Origin: Chiridota heheva
Lineage: Eukaryota > Echinodermata > Holothuroidea > Apodida > Chiridotidae
Length of the DNA: 64,000 bases
Direction of reading: 5' to 3'
Assembly (NCBI GenBank): GCA_020152595.1
Contig: JAIGNY010001666.1
Location: 1,306,001-1,370,000 of the forward strand
Under the pieces are notes generated by a model. The model did no database searches. It was given only the letters and a program-made list of their open reading frames with translations, and was not told where the DNA came from. Each line of letters opens with the position of its first letter. Position 1 is the first letter of the stretch. The position numbers and the translations under genes were made by a program. Below, one piece after another: positions 42,133 through 56,345 of the stretch.

Positions 42133-42629
42133 ACTCTGTGATTTCTATATATTTTTTCATTATTCACTTTTCATTTTGCTCGTCAGGTCCTTCTGTAAAA
42201 TATGCAGGTTGACCCTATACTACACTTTTTGAGCTAGTGGTGAGCCAAATGAATGATGGGCCAACCACATCAGTGTGAAAAAGGCCTGGAGTGGTAATAA
42301 TGAAACTTAAGTGGCAGCTCCATAGCCTTTCACAAGAGGGGCGGGGGAGAAGCACTTCAAGAGGGACACTTGTGCAGATTATCCATATAATCTTTTCTTA
42401 AGTTTTTGTTTGTTTGTTTTCATACGCAAGGGGTACGCCCGGCCCCATGTGCCCCATTCAGGCAAATATTCATTATGTATTCATTATGTATTTAACTAAT
42501 ATTCATTATGTTAGGCATAATTCTATTATCACTTTAGTTTTGCATTTATTTTTGCATTTATTTATTTTGTATAGTTTTCTTGGATATTCTTAAATGTTGT
42601 TTTTTACTTTTGATTATATACGTATATTG

Positions 42630-42633
<4 letters not shown>

Positions 42634-42666
<33 letters not shown>

Positions 42667-42686
42667 AGTGTGTGTGTGTGTGTGTA
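42634..42686. repeat. (GT)n microsatellite
   Basis: A GT dinucleotide tract of about 50 bp, with one GGGTGAG interruption. Confidence 0.95.
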
Positions 42687-42699
42687 TCTAATCTAGGTT

Positions 42700-43080
42700 G
42701 AGAGTGCTAAAGTTGAGTCACCCTGTGATCCGAGTCCGAAGTTGCCGAATCGGACAAAAACGTAGCTCGTTACTCTCGGACACGGGCTATTTACTTGGTC
42801 GGAAATGTGACCCAAGGTCATCAGACCGAATAACAACCACGCGCATTCACCCCCGCATTGAAGTGAACACAAAGCGATCAGCTGTTTTTGTTTACATGCC
42901 ATACTTACGACACACAGTAAACGCATACGGACTCGCCCACGTGTATAGCGCAAAGATTAGTTTTCACTCCAGAAAATGACGTCATCTCCCGGATGTGACG
43001 TGCCACCAAACAAGCGAATAGTTATTGCAGTCGAGTCTACTGCACCATGCATTAAACGAGGCCGAGACACTGGTATTCTG
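42700..43080. promoter_or_regulatory. CpG-rich promoter-like segment
   Basis: The segment is GC- and CpG-richer than its surroundings. It contains a full CRE, TGACGTCA (42978-42985), next to CCGGATGT (ETS-like) and a second half site GTGACGTG. Plus-strand ATG at 42976 opens MTSSPGCDVPPNKRIVIAVE, but no homology was recognised and the frame ends in low-complexity aromatic residues. It may be the promoter of an unseen transcript or an old element with such sites. Confidence 0.3.
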
Positions 43081-43561
43081 TATCCTACACATTGTAAATC
43101 AAATGATATGTTTATATACTATGAAGTACTTTATCATTTTGTATTTTGTCTTTTTTCATATTGTGTTAGAGATTTCCTATTTTACCTATCAATATTTTGA
43201 AAGGATTAATTCAGGGGTCAACCAAGTCCATGTTATACTTTAAAAGAAACAAAATGGTAAAGAAAGGATAACAAAAATCTTGTTTCGTTAAGGAGATATT
43301 CAAGATTAAAGCTTGGTATTATTTGTGTAAAAACGGCTCAAATCAAACTAGTTGTGAAATCACAGCCCCAGATTCCTGTCTTTATGTATTCTATCATACA
43401 TTGTCCTGCGATTAAAGAGGCTGAAAAACCATTGGATATGTCAGGAAATTATACGTAAAACAGAACTTTGTAAGGGTAATTATAATCTATTAAAAAAATC
43501 AAATACATTTTCTTTAAAATGCATTTTTAATTGTTATGAATGTGAGGATGAGGGCGCCATC

Positions 43562-43920
43562 AGTATGTAGCAAGGGGTAACTATACAGGTAGTGACCAAT
43601 CAGAAGGCAGCATTGGTATCACGTGATAGCTCATTTGCATATACTTAATGCTGGCTTCTGATTGGTTACTACCTGTATAGTGACCCCTGAGATTTTCCAG
43701 GTCATCGGATTGCGTCACAAGATATTCTCGACGACGGAGCTTCTGATTGGTCACTACCTGTATAGGGACCTCTGAGATTTTTTCTTCTGGGTCATTTGAT
43801 TGCCGTCACATGATATTCTCGACAACGGATTTAGCTTCTAATGGTCGGGATCTGTATAGTGGCCCCTGAGATTTTCCAGGTTATCGGATTGCCATCACAA
43901 GATATTTTCGATTGTTCCAT
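43562..43920. repeat. Subterminal repeats of the left fold-back arm
   Basis: Three to four diverged copies of a unit of about 90-110 bp, each with CTGATTGGTCACTACCTGTA, TAGTGACCCCTGAGATTTTC, CAGGTCATCGGATTG and CACAAGATATTCTCGACGAC. The inverted equivalent with five or so copies is at 47750-48368. Copy numbers differ between arms. Confidence 0.75.
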
Positions 43921-45130
43921 AAAGTCTTTTTAACGAGGTGTATAGCTTTTCCTGACTGGGTGTGCCAGTTGATTTTAGGGTAAAAGTACCTGCCACACCC
44001 AACGCAGGATACCGTAGGAGGCAAGCCATGGTAGCTCTTTTCCCTCCTTCCACCCTCATTAGGGTTTCATCAGATCTTGAGTTACGAATGTTGGCATTCA
44101 GCAGCGTGGTCTAATTGAATCACCCGATTGTCGTAGACGAACCTGTCCGTTTTATGTAAGGGGACTTGTGGGGTGAAAGGTTTAATACCCGTACAGGAGG
44201 GTTGTGAGATCGGGCTGAATGACGCGTTTTGTATAGATAAGTCGATATTCCTTGGTGATGCCAAGACCGTCTCTCTGGATGCGGTGAGAGTAACGGACGG
44301 GAACGATGACTTCTTCATCATCGTCCCAAGACGATATTTTTTCCATTCAATACTGTTGCCATATATGGTCATCACACCACTATTAATTGACCAATCTGAT
44401 TGGTCAAAAAATGACATAATTCTATTACGCATGTAATGGACCAATACCTTGTTCCACAGAGTCCTTTTAACAAAGTGTATAGCTTTTCCTGACTGGGTGT
44501 GTCAGGTGGGGGTACTCATTGTCGCCCATTTCAAAACAATAAACCCTGAAAATCTGTTGATTAGAAGCTTAGAATTTTCAAAGAATTTAAACTTAAAATA
44601 ATATAGATAAATCACGATGTCACAATTATCGATAATATCGGGATAATATCGTCACAATTTACCGAGTCACATCATTCAAGAAGACATTTTAATTGACAAT
44701 CGAAAAACAGGAAACTTGTCATGTTTGAGAACATGTTTTTGAAAATAGGTAAGATTTTAGCGGCGATATTTTTTAAACGGTGTGAGAGAACGAAATTTTA
44801 TTTTCAAATTTCATTGACTTTGCACAGGGAGCAAAATTTGAGCGACGATATTTTGTAAACGTGAATGATTTAAGAACACTTTTTTTCTAAAACTCCTCCT
44901 TTGAGAAACAATTTCTCTGAAACTCATCATTTGAGAAACAATTTTTCTGACACACTGTCATTTGAGGCACTTTTTTTTGCTGAACTTTTTTTCATTTAAG
45001 AGGATAAAACTGGCGTCTAACGGGGAATGACAGGACAGAACTGCCCTTTAATGCAAAAAACGGGGGTATACGGGGGCTTAATTGTGGGAATAATCGGACA
45101 AAACTACGTTTTAAACGGGGAAAATGCTAA

Positions 45131-45880
45131 CGAATGAATGATAAAACAAAATCTTCAACCCGCTTTTAAATGTTCAGTATTGAATGACATTCAATACTGT
45201 TGTCATATATGGTCATCACACAACATTGACCAATCTGATGGATTCAAAATGACATAATTTTGTTACGTATGTAATGAACCAATACCATTATTTGATATTA
45301 GTCTTTCCTCCCGTATCCCATTGGTAACAGGCATCAAGGACATTTAAAGAAAGGATCTATATTGATCCAATATTGAATAAACAAACATGGATTATGAATA
45401 TTTTTCTCATACTATTGATATCGATTTACCACGCAATCAGGTTTCATCTCCGGACAGTCCTAGACTGGTCGATGTTCACATACAACATAATACACATCTG
45501 CATTTCATAACGTCATAAATACTTTTGTTAGTGCCCCCATTCTCAAAATAATGACGTCATTATCGCGTGTACGCAATGAAGTCACTTGCTTTTTAACCCA
45601 TTTCTCTCGTTTTTACCACTTTTTTTCTTCAATTTATCCTCTCAAAAGTTGATGCTTGAGAAAATAGAGCGCCCAAAAGTCAAGGGATTTCAAAAAATGT
45701 TTCTCAAAGTACACGTCAAAACAAAAAATGCCTTCTTAAATTTGACGCCCTAAATAAAGTCATTGGAATTTCAAAAATGGTTTTCAAAAAGTGCATGCTG
45801 AAATGTAATGTTTGAGAAAAAAATTCAGGGGGCGTGGTTTGAAATCAAGCCCCCCCCCCCTCCTACCTTTTTTTCGCGTC
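45131..45880. other. Loop of the fold-back element
   Basis: This is largely unpaired sequence between the arms. Its start (45185-45290) repeats the arm segment ATACTGTTGTCATATATGGT with CATCACAC and GACCAATCTGAT seen at 44345-44410. The rest is AT-rich with GACGTCAT motifs and no ORF of note. Confidence 0.55.
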
Positions 45881-46620
45881 AAAGCGCAGTTCTGTTCTGT
45901 CATTCCCCGTTGACGCCTTTTTTTCCCCTTAAAAACGTAGTTTTGTCCAATTATTCCCACGATTAATCCCTGGTAGACCCCCGTATTTCACATTAAAGCG
46001 CAGTTCTGTCCTGTTAACCGCCCCCCCCCCTCCTTCGTTGACGCCATTTTTCATGTTAAAAACGTAGTTTTGTCTGATTATTCCCCACAATTAAGCCCCC
46101 GGAGACCCCCGCTTTTCGCATTGAAGCGCAGTTCTGTCCTGTCATTCCCCCATTGACGCCATTTTCCGTTCAAAACGTAGTTTTGTCCGATTATTCCCAC
46201 AATTAAGCCCCCGTAGACCCCTTTTTTCACATTAAAGAGCAGTTCTGTCCTGTCACTCCCCCGTTGACGCCATTTTCCGTTCAAAACGTAGTTTTTTTTC
46301 AATTATTCCCACAATTAAGCTCCCGTAGACCCCCGTTTTTTTTCACATTAAAGCGCAGTTCTGTCCTGTCATTCCCCCGTTAACGCCATTTTCCCGTTAA
46401 AAACGTAGTTTTGTCCGATTATTCCCACAATTAAGCTCCCGTAAACCCCCGTATTTCGCATTAAAGCGCAGTTCTGTCCCTGTCATTCCCCCGTTGACGC
46501 CATTTTTCTTCTTAAAAACGTAGTTTTCTCCAAGTATTTCCCACAATTAAGCCCCCGTAGACCCTTTTTTTCGCTTTGAAGCGCAGTTCTATCCTGTCCT
46601 GTCATTCCCCGTTAGACGCC
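45881..46620. repeat. ~117-bp tandem repeat inside the fold-back element
   Basis: Six to seven copies of GCGCAGTTCTGTCCTGTCAT, TCCCCCGTTGACGCCATTTT, a short CGTTC spacer, AAAACGTAGTTTTGTCCGAT, TATTCCCACAATTAAGCCCC and CGTAGACCCCCG. One inverted copy occurs in the left arm at about 45010-45125. The array is therefore expanded only on the right side. Confidence 0.85.
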
Positions 46621-47749
46621 AGTTTTATCCTCTCAAATGAAAAAAGGTTCAGCAAAAAAACTGCCTCAAATGACAGTGTTTCAGAAAAATTGTTTCTCAA
46701 ATGAGGAGTTTCAGAAAAAATGTCTTCTTAAATCATTCACGTTTTTAAAATATCGTCGCTCAAATTTTGCTCCCTGTGCAAAGTCAATGGGATTTGAAAA
46801 TAAAATTTCCTTCTCAAATCGTACACGTTTACAAAAAACGTCTTCTCAAATCACACCATTTAAGAAATATCGCGGCTCAAATCTTACCTATTTTCAAAAA
46901 CATGTTCTCAAACATGACAAGTTTCCTGTTTCTCGATTGTCAAGTACAATGTCTTCTCGAATGATGTGACTCGGTAAATTGTGACGATATTATCCCGATA
47001 TTATCGGTAATCGTGACATGGCGATTATTCTTCTTCTTCTTTTTTACAGTTTAAACTCTTTGAAAAATCTAAGCTTCTAATCATCAGATTATCAGGGTTT
47101 ATTGTTTTGAAATGGACGACAATGAGTACCATGATACCCCCACCTGACACACCCAGTCAGGAAAAACTAATCACTTCCTTAAAAGAACTCGCGGAAAAAG
47201 GTATTGGTCCATTACATGCGTAATAGAATTACGTCATTTTTTGATCAATCAGATTGGTCAACTAATAGTGGTGTGATGACCATATATGGCAACAGTATTG
47301 AATGGAAAAAATATGGGCTTTGGACGATGATGAAGAAGTCATCGTTCCCGTCCACTACTCTCACCGCATCCAGAAAGACGATCCGGGTAAAATTATCACA
47401 AGAGGCATCACCAAGTAATATCGACTGATCTATACAAAACGCGTCGTTCAGCCCGATCTCAGAGCCCTCCCGTACGGGTATTAAACCTTTCATCCCACAA
47501 GTCCCCTTACATAAAACGGACAGGTTCGTCTACGACAATCGTTGATTCAATTAGACCACACTGCTGAATGCCAACATTCGTAACTCAAGATCTGATGAAA
47601 CCCTAATGAGGGCGGAAGGAGGGAAAAGAGCTATCATGGCTTGCTTTCTACGGTATCCTGCGTTGGTTGGGGCAGGTACTTTTACCCTACAATCACCTGA
47701 CACACCCAGTCAGGAAAAGCTATACACCTCGTTAAAGAACTTTATGGAA

Positions 47750-48368
47750 CAATCGAGAATATCTTGTGATGGCAATCCAATGACTTGGAAAATCTCAGGG
47801 GCCACTATACAGACCCCGACCAATCAAAAGCTCCGGAGCTAATCTCAGGAGCTACTATACAGGTATTGACCAATCAGAAGCTGAGTCCGTTGTCGAGAAT
47901 ATCTTGTGACGGCAATCCGATGACCTGGAAAATCTCAGAGATCACAATACAGCTAGTGACGAATCAGAAGCTGAGTCCGTCGTCGAGAATATTCTGTGAC
48001 GGCAATCCGATGACCCAGAGGAAAAAATATCAGAGGTCACAATATAGGTAGTAACCAATCAAAAGCTCCGTCGTCGAGAATATTTTGTGACGCAATCCGA
48101 TGACCTGGAAAATCTCAGAGGCCGCTATACAGGTAATAACCAATCAGAAGTTAGCATTGCAAATGAAGTATACACCTTGTTAAAAGGACTCTGCGGAAGA
48201 ATCGAGAATATCTTGTGACGCAATCCGATGACCCAGAGCAATCTCAGCAATCACTATACAGGTAGTGACCAATCAGAAGCCAGCATTAAATATATGCAAA
48301 TGAGCTATCACGTGATACCAACGCTGGCTTCTGATTAATCACTACCTGTATAGTTACCCCTTACTACT
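47750..48368. repeat. Subterminal repeats of the right fold-back arm
   Basis: About six copies of the unit GTCGAGAATATCTTGTGACG, GCAATCCGATGACCTGGAAA, ATCTCAGAGGYCACTATACA and GGTAGTGACCAATCAGAAGC, in inverted orientation to 43562-43920. Confidence 0.75.
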
Positions 48369-48555
48369 GCCATCCTTTCATAGTAGACTTACTACACTAG
48401 TCATTTCTAAATAAGATCGAACTTTAAACTTGAATATCTCCTTAACGGAATAAAATATGGAAGTAGTTTCTGCGCCATTTTGTTATACAGTCCTCTGTCA
48501 CATACGATAAACTTGCTCAGCTGCTTGACCACTTAATTAATACTGTAAGGGGGCA

Positions 48556-48848
48556 ATCAGGACAAAATCTCCTATGTCAACGACGACGACGAGTGAACAC
48601 ACAATTACAATGACGGGGTCGTCACCTGCGTAATCGGTTATGATAGAATCAATGCTATCACGAAACGATACGACCCGGACGAGAACACAGGTACGACGTA
48701 CGGACAGACATAACATCGACAAACAAGTCAATGTCCACGGCCTTTGATAACTAGTTGTGGTGCACTGGCGTGTCTACCCAACCCAGGCTTGAACCCAGGA
48801 CCTCGTGGTCTGTAGACATGTATGATAACCGCCACACCACAGTAGGTA
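48556..48848 (-). mobile_element. tRNA-derived SINE, copy 1
   Basis: On the minus strand the head (48848 down to about 48770) has TGGCGGTTATCATAC as A box and GGGTTCAAGCCTGG as B box, about 40 bp apart, like a tRNA-derived pol III promoter. The body follows, with GTACGTCGTACCTGTGTTC and TCGTGATAGCATTG, down to about 48556. The body is nearly identical to 54024-54244. It lies inside the split MITE. Confidence 0.75.
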
Positions 48849-49504
48849 GATAATTTCCTATGTATATTTAAGCGTATTTTTAAAGCTCTATAGCGGATCA
48901 GTTTAATGGGACCTAAACCAGACATGAAGTCTCACATAAAATTGATAATAACAAAAGTGCTGACCACGTTTCATAACTCCCGAAGCAATCTAACACATTT
49001 TTTTGCAATTATTAAAACTTTAATACTACGTACTTAATCATACCATGAAAGCTGCCATTCTGATTTCAAAACATGCATAATATGATGTCATCAGCCCAGC
49101 AGGATGTTGGAATGCTTTGTATTTCTTTATAATCTACCTCAACTTTTTTAGCTGATGAAAAAGTGTTTTTCTTTCGTAAGGGTCAAAAACATTTTTGTGT
49201 ACACATGAAATTATCAAAACATACAGTTAAATTTGTGTGTCACAATTCATTTTGGAATAAAAACTTTAATCACATTTATAAAGAAATACATTATAATCCT
49301 TATGTCCCTATTGGGGAAATCATGTCATCATGCACAATATCTTAATACAGAATTGAACAAAATGGCAGCCCCCATGTGTCGATTTCAAACATGAAAACTT
49401 GAGATAGGAATAAGATTTTGACTTGCTGTGTATGGTAGTTGGTTAAGATTTGTATCCTCTATCATATGAAATAATGCTTGTATCAGACTTTATGTCTCCT
49501 TTAA

Positions 49505-50495
49505 TATTCAGTTTCCGTGGGTCCAAGATCGTATATAATGCAATATATCGAATTACGCGCCTATAATCTTTCAAACACATCGTATACCAACCTGAGGGGG
49601 ACTGGGACTGAGTGTACTAGGTAAATTGGTATATATAGACCTATCACAAGAATCCAATATTAAGATTATCATTATGTCAGCTATGGGTCATTTCCGGACA
49701 CCCATTACGGGACCCATGTTATGTTCACCCAATACGCCGAAGGCTACCAATAAAACACACAAGCCAGTGGCGTACCGCAGGATTTGGGGCCATATTTTCA
49801 ATTTTCTTGAATAACTTCACATCATCTGAAACTGCACCTTACTCCAAACCCCTTAGTCAGAGGAGTAGATAGCGGGTCAAACTGCCCGCTGTGAGAATAT
49901 CACCTTCCCAGACTGCATGCTTTCAAGTTCCCTTCTGGAAGGTAAAAGTGGCATAAAGTAGATTTTTTTATTTTTCATTTTATTAATTAGTAGTACATAA
50001 TTTGGCAACATCTTCCGAATATTGAATACAATTTTCCGAAAATTGAATATAATTTTCCGAAATTAAATAAAATTCCATGAAGGAGATTTCCCAAAAATGA
50101 GATTTCTCGATTCAGCGATGATTGTAGCAACATTTGATGAAACTTAATCGTAAAGTTTAATTATTTCGCTTAAAACGGAGAATTTGGGGTTCTAACTCCC
50201 CCTCACCCGCGACGAGAGGTGAACCCTTTCTACGCCCCTGCGGGCCTTTTTGTGCTTCGTGGATCCGTTTAAGATTGCACTGGGGTACACACTGGCCAGT
50301 TTTATTGGCGTATATCCAACTTGCGTAGCTTGATGGGGCAAACCACAAATTTAGTTTAATTTTTCTTTTTTTTTTCTTCTTTAACTTAAATAGCTAGGGT
50401 GTGTACTGGTGTACGGTGGCTCCCGTCATGAAAATAAGATGGCCAATGAAGACTGATGAATTATATGAAAGAACACAGACAATACCAATAAGTAT
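49505..50495. other. Non-coding stretch
   Basis: Nothing genic was recognised. 50000-50095 has the degenerate TTTTCCGAAAATTGAATA repeat pattern. Other parts read as old, decayed repeats. Confidence 0.4.
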
Positions 50496-50690
50496 GAAAA
50501 CTTGCACAAGAAGATTGAGACGGATTGGATTGCATGCTAAGGCGAGAGAATGATTACTATGCGAAAAAACTGCATTGTCTGGGCCCCGGTGGGAGGCAGA
50601 AAAAGGGGGCAACCGAAAATAATTGGGATAAGGACAGTTGAGAAAGAGAAGAAGGAGAACAGAATATTGAACATTTATCCCACTGTATTG
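50496..50690 (+). pseudogene. Fragment of a LINE ORF2 C-terminus
   Basis: The plus strand gives, across frames, RRIGLHAKARE, NDYYAKKLHCLGP and CIVWAPVGGRKRGQPKIIG, then RTVEKEKKE. The pattern of R-R-W/I-G, a short spacer, W-x-P-x-G-x-R-x-R-G-x-P-K and a following R-x-x-E is the conserved C-terminal tail found in many LINE ORF2 proteins (compare WNPQGKRKRGRPK). Frame changes show decay. No other part of the element was found nearby. Confidence 0.6.
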
Positions 50691-51132
50691 CATTGCGAAC
50701 ACAGTGACATCAGGTCCTTAGCCAGCGAGATGCCTTGTCTCCTTTCGAAGGCATGTGCCCCTTGCGTAAAATCCAACGAAAAAATATATAGCAAAGGCAT
50801 GTCATCTAAACCCCTGTCAGAGAAGTTTTTGTATTGACCTTGATCTTTTTGAGCCGAATTGTAAAGAAATAAGATTGGAATATTTTAGCATATCTTACAG
50901 GCACGGATGTATTGTAATCTCCCATGATAAATCCGGTGTAACAAGAGATTATGTCCCTCGGAAAATCTGTCCGGTCGGATAAAGTCTCCTAGGAGATTCT
51001 AATTCGGCACCGATAGTAACAATTGTTAACTAGTGTCGTTTACGCTTATCATTTTCATCTTGACGACCGTAGCCTAACTCGATTAAGATACAATCTTTTG
51101 TTGCAGTGTTATGCAGTTTAGTCATATTCATC

Positions 51133-53297
<2,165 letters not shown>

Positions 53298-54023
53298 CTG
53301 TTTGGAGAAAACACGAAATAAGAGTGTACAAAATCAATACAAATAAGTTTCTTTTAAAGTACAATCGCCGGATCATCAGATTATAATAGCACAAAACTTA
53401 CTACATGATCTACAATTGCTCTCTGCAACGTCACGTAATTTTTTATCAATCATATTCATCTGATGATATATGTTATGTCGGAATCTTTACAATTTCAAGA
53501 AACCTCTTTGCACCTCCCTCATGACCGCCAGTGGCGTAGCCTGCAGCATCCAAAATAGAGTTCCAACCGTGATGTCAACCTTCGAAAAGTGTGGAATCCA
53601 AGGGTTATTTAATTGATCATGTTATTTTTGAAGAAGTGTGAGTCCGTTCCCTACCAGCTCTGGCCACGCTACTGATGGCCTTGTCAGTCCAGTGTTAAAT
53701 CACATGATCCATGCCCATCTAGCAGACCGGACCACCGGTGGTTCGTCAAACTATCAGCTGTTAAATACCTTTTGTAAATTTTCAAACGGACACTAAGTCA
53801 AAACCTCGCAATACATTTTATATCTTAAGACCCGACAAAACTTCAAATCTGTCGGGGTCTATATTTATGTATTGTTCACTACAGAAACCACAATCATCAC
53901 AAGCAATTACACCAGGGATTTCTTATTTCTACAATGCACACACTTCACCTCACTTTCCATGGTCATAATCTGGCATTAATAGTAAACCTATTTCACTGCA
54001 GCTGTACTGACTTTCACACTCAA

Positions 54024-54244
54024 CATCAGGACAAAAGTATTACCCTGTGGCAACGACGACGAGTGAACACGCAATTACAATGACGGGATCGTCGCCTGCG
54101 TAATCGGTTATGATAGTAACAATGCTATCACGAAACGCTTAATACGACCCGGACGAAAACACAGGTACGACGTACGGACAGACATAACATCGACAACCAA
54201 GTCAATGTCTACGGCCTTTGATAAGTAGTTGTGGTGCACTGGCG
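54024..54244 (-). mobile_element. SINE body, copy 2 (head missing)
   Basis: This stretch is nearly identical over about 190 bp to the SINE body at 48556-48770, including CAATTACAATGACGGGRTCG, GCGTAATCGGTTATGATAG, ACAGGTACGACGTACGGACA and GTAGTTGTGGTGCACTGGCG. It stops where the tRNA-like head begins in copy 1. Confidence 0.75.
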
Positions 54245-54499
54245 AATCAAAGTGTCTGGCTTGAAGTAATAATTTACAAATAGGATGGTATTTAAGAGTG
54301 AGGGTTTCCTTTGTTTATGGATGAGTGATTGTAAGTGATGCTTTTGTCCAACCTTGTAGGCTTCGATAATTTTGGACTAAAAATCTATTGACTTTGAACT
54401 TTGTAAAAACGTGCGCAAGGGCGGAAGCTCTGTTTTCTTCTATAAATTCTGTTTTTGTACTTACAAGTTAGACATTTATGAAGATTTAAAAGAAGTTTG

Positions 54500-55165
54500 T
54501 ACTTTTTAAAACACAAAGAGAAGAAAATACATAGCGGAATATACAATAACAGAATAAAGGAAGCATTACAGCAAAAGAGGAATCCTGTCAGGATTCGAAA
54601 AGCTTTTTCACCCCCCCCCCCTCTTCTTTTTTATCCTCCCCTCCTCCAAGTTATCGATCAAGACGCTGGCCAGAATTAGAGACTCGGTTTCGTCACTCAC
54701 CCACAGAAGTAATACAGTATCGAGCCCTAGCCAGGCGTATGTGGCAGTTAAAGAGTAAAATCATATTAACTAAACTAAACAAGCAAACATAATTCATCAA
54801 CAAGCTAAGTAAAGACACATTTGTACTCCAAGGATATGGAAAAGAGTGCAAAAATTGGATTTGTCTGTAGCTCAGAAAGAAGTTGTAGGAAACACGTGTA
54901 TGAAGAATAATAGGAACCGAATACACAAACAGAAGAAAATACACAGCAGAATAAAAAAAGCATTACAGCAGAAAAAGAAGCCGGTCAGGATTCGAAAAGC
55001 TTTCATTTTCCCCTCCGAAGATAGAACATATAATAAGTCCTCTTAGCGTTGGAAACGGTCTTTAAAATATAAATATTTCATCGATCAAGACGCTGGCTAG
55101 AATTAGAGACTTGACTTCGTCAGTCACCTACAGAGGTAATACACTAATATAGAGCTTAGGCCATT
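54500..55165. repeat. ~410-bp segment in two diverged tandem copies
   Basis: Shared blocks in the same order: AGAAGAAAATACAYAGC, AGCATTACAGCA, GTCAGGATTCGAAAAGCTTT and TCGATCAAGACGCTGGCYAG followed by AATTAGAGACT and CAGARGTAATACA. Corresponding blocks are about 390-425 bp apart. A pyrimidine tract follows the AAAGCTTT block in copy 1. No coding sense was recognised. Confidence 0.7.
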
Positions 55166-55182
55166 TCAAAGGTTTGAGGGCT

Positions 55183-55730
55183 TTGAAAGGAATAGTCCCA
55201 TGATTTATTTTCCATATGATAAACGTTTTAGAAACAAGTTAGTGAAGAAACTATGTTTAATATCTTATTACTTCAGAATTTATAACAATTTGAAAAGGAG
55301 GGGTAATGTACCAAAAAAGACATCTTGTACACAGTAATTGTCCTTGAGCTTGATGATGTCATATACATGTAAATTCCATCACGATTCTTATGTATTTCTT
55401 TATAGATTCAATACAAGTTTTCTACATTAGCAAACAAAAGTTTTGGTTCATTATAAAAGTAGAGTGGAATGCGTAATTGACAAAAAATATTTTCTTGGTA
55501 ACTTTTTCAATAAGAAAAAAACATTCCAGTCAATTTTAAAGGAAAACAAAGTACTTTTTCTTGAAATTACCTGTATGACACCACAGATGTTGCCAATCTA
55601 CCACTTTTAGTCCAAAATGGCAAACAAAAATCATTAAAATTTTATAACTTTGAAACGGAAGAAGCTATTAACACAGTTTTTATTGCTTTGTGTCCAAACT
55701 TAAAATAAATCCATGCGACTATTCCTTTAA
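55183..55730. mobile_element. TTAA-type MITE, 548 bp
   Basis: The left end TTGAAAGGAATAGTCCCATG and the right end in reverse TTAAAGGAATAGTCGCATGG form a terminal inverted repeat of about 19 bp. The inside contains ATTCTTATGTATTTCTTTAT as in related copies. There is no coding sequence. Confidence 0.72.
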
Positions 55731-56180
55731 ACAATACCTCGTTTCACAATTTGTATCAGCTTGTAAGCATCGGCCTTGCACTGATACATGTTCCATAGGT
55801 GGCATGTTTATATTCATACAAAATAATAGAAAGAGAAGTATATTAATATTATCCAACATTGGGCCTAATAAAGAAAATTGCATTGATCTAGTACAATTAC
55901 AAAAGTACATCAAACATTGAATTGATTACCAGACATGGTGTTTATGTCTATGAGGTCCGTAAAAATCTTGGCTTTCAATTTCAGGAGAGGCCAACAATGG
56001 CTTCTAAAATTGATAAAATCACTTAGCTTCCAGAGACTTCGTCCCTCTGGACCCCACTAGGGTCCCTTAAGCGGGCCCCTGCACCTTTCGCTGTGTGGGT
56101 TTGCGTGAACACTGTCGCATTGTGACAATTGTGCCATTCTTTCTTTACCTATGTGCCTCCCACTACAAATTACGCTCCGT
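55731..56180. other. Non-coding stretch
   Basis: Only short frames and no recognised feature. GTGACAATTGTGCC and a GTCCCTTAAGCGGGCCC block at 56040-56090 read as unique sequence. Confidence 0.35.
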
Positions 56181-56345
56181 GGCCATAAACAAAGAACCAA
56201 ATAAGTAACAAGAAATTAACCAACTTTGAATAAGTAACCAAAAAGTAACAAGAAATTACCCAACTTGAATAAATAGCCGAATAAGTAATACGAAATTAAC
56301 CGACTTTGAATAAGCAACAGAATAAGGAACCGAATAAAGAGGCAA
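56180..56345. repeat. ~45-bp tandem repeat (AAGTAACAAGAAATTAACCAACTTTGAAT)
   Basis: About four diverged copies of a unit with AATAAGTAAC, AAGAAATTA and CCAACTTTGAAT (described here in pieces). Confidence 0.7.

Larger units (their letters stand above)
43562..48368. mobile_element. Fold-back element, 4.8 kb, long inverted arms
   Basis: The ends are AGTATGTAGCAAGGGGTAAC on the left and, read in reverse, AGTAGTAAGGGGTAAC on the right, followed in both arms by TATACAGGTAGTGA..AATCAGAAG. GCCATC flanks both sides (43556-43561 and 48369-48374), a 6-bp target duplication. The left arm runs to about 45130 and the right arm from about 46520. Each arm has subterminal repeats with GTCGAGAATATCTTGTGACG and GATGACCTGGAAAATCTCAG, then GACACACCCAGTCAGGAAAA. 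Arms are close but not identical, with small indels. No transposase domain was recognised, so it is probably non-autonomous. Confidence 0.85.
43197..49504. mobile_element. TTAA-type MITE, family member B, split by two insertions
   Basis: The left part (43197-43561) and right part (48369-49504) together follow the order of the member at 7735-8672: GAAAGGATTAATTCAGGGGT start, TTGTCCTGCGATT, GAATGTGAGGAT, then CATAGTAGACTTACTACAC and a final ATGTCTCCTTTAA. A 4.8-kb fold-back element and a SINE are inserted in it. Part of the right side (49060-49150) is inverted relative to the member at 7735-8672. Confidence 0.65.

Noticed and set aside
42698..42979. 93-residue plus-strand and 86-residue minus-strand frames
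   Set aside because: Both strands are open because the region is CpG-rich. No family was recognised, and it reads better as regulatory or repeat DNA.
44040..44105. Second hammerhead ribozyme (CTGATGA box in both fold-back arms, also at 47590-47640)
   Set aside because: CTGATGA and a small CCCT/AGGG stem are present, but the GAAA box is not at the right place and no stem I pairing was found.
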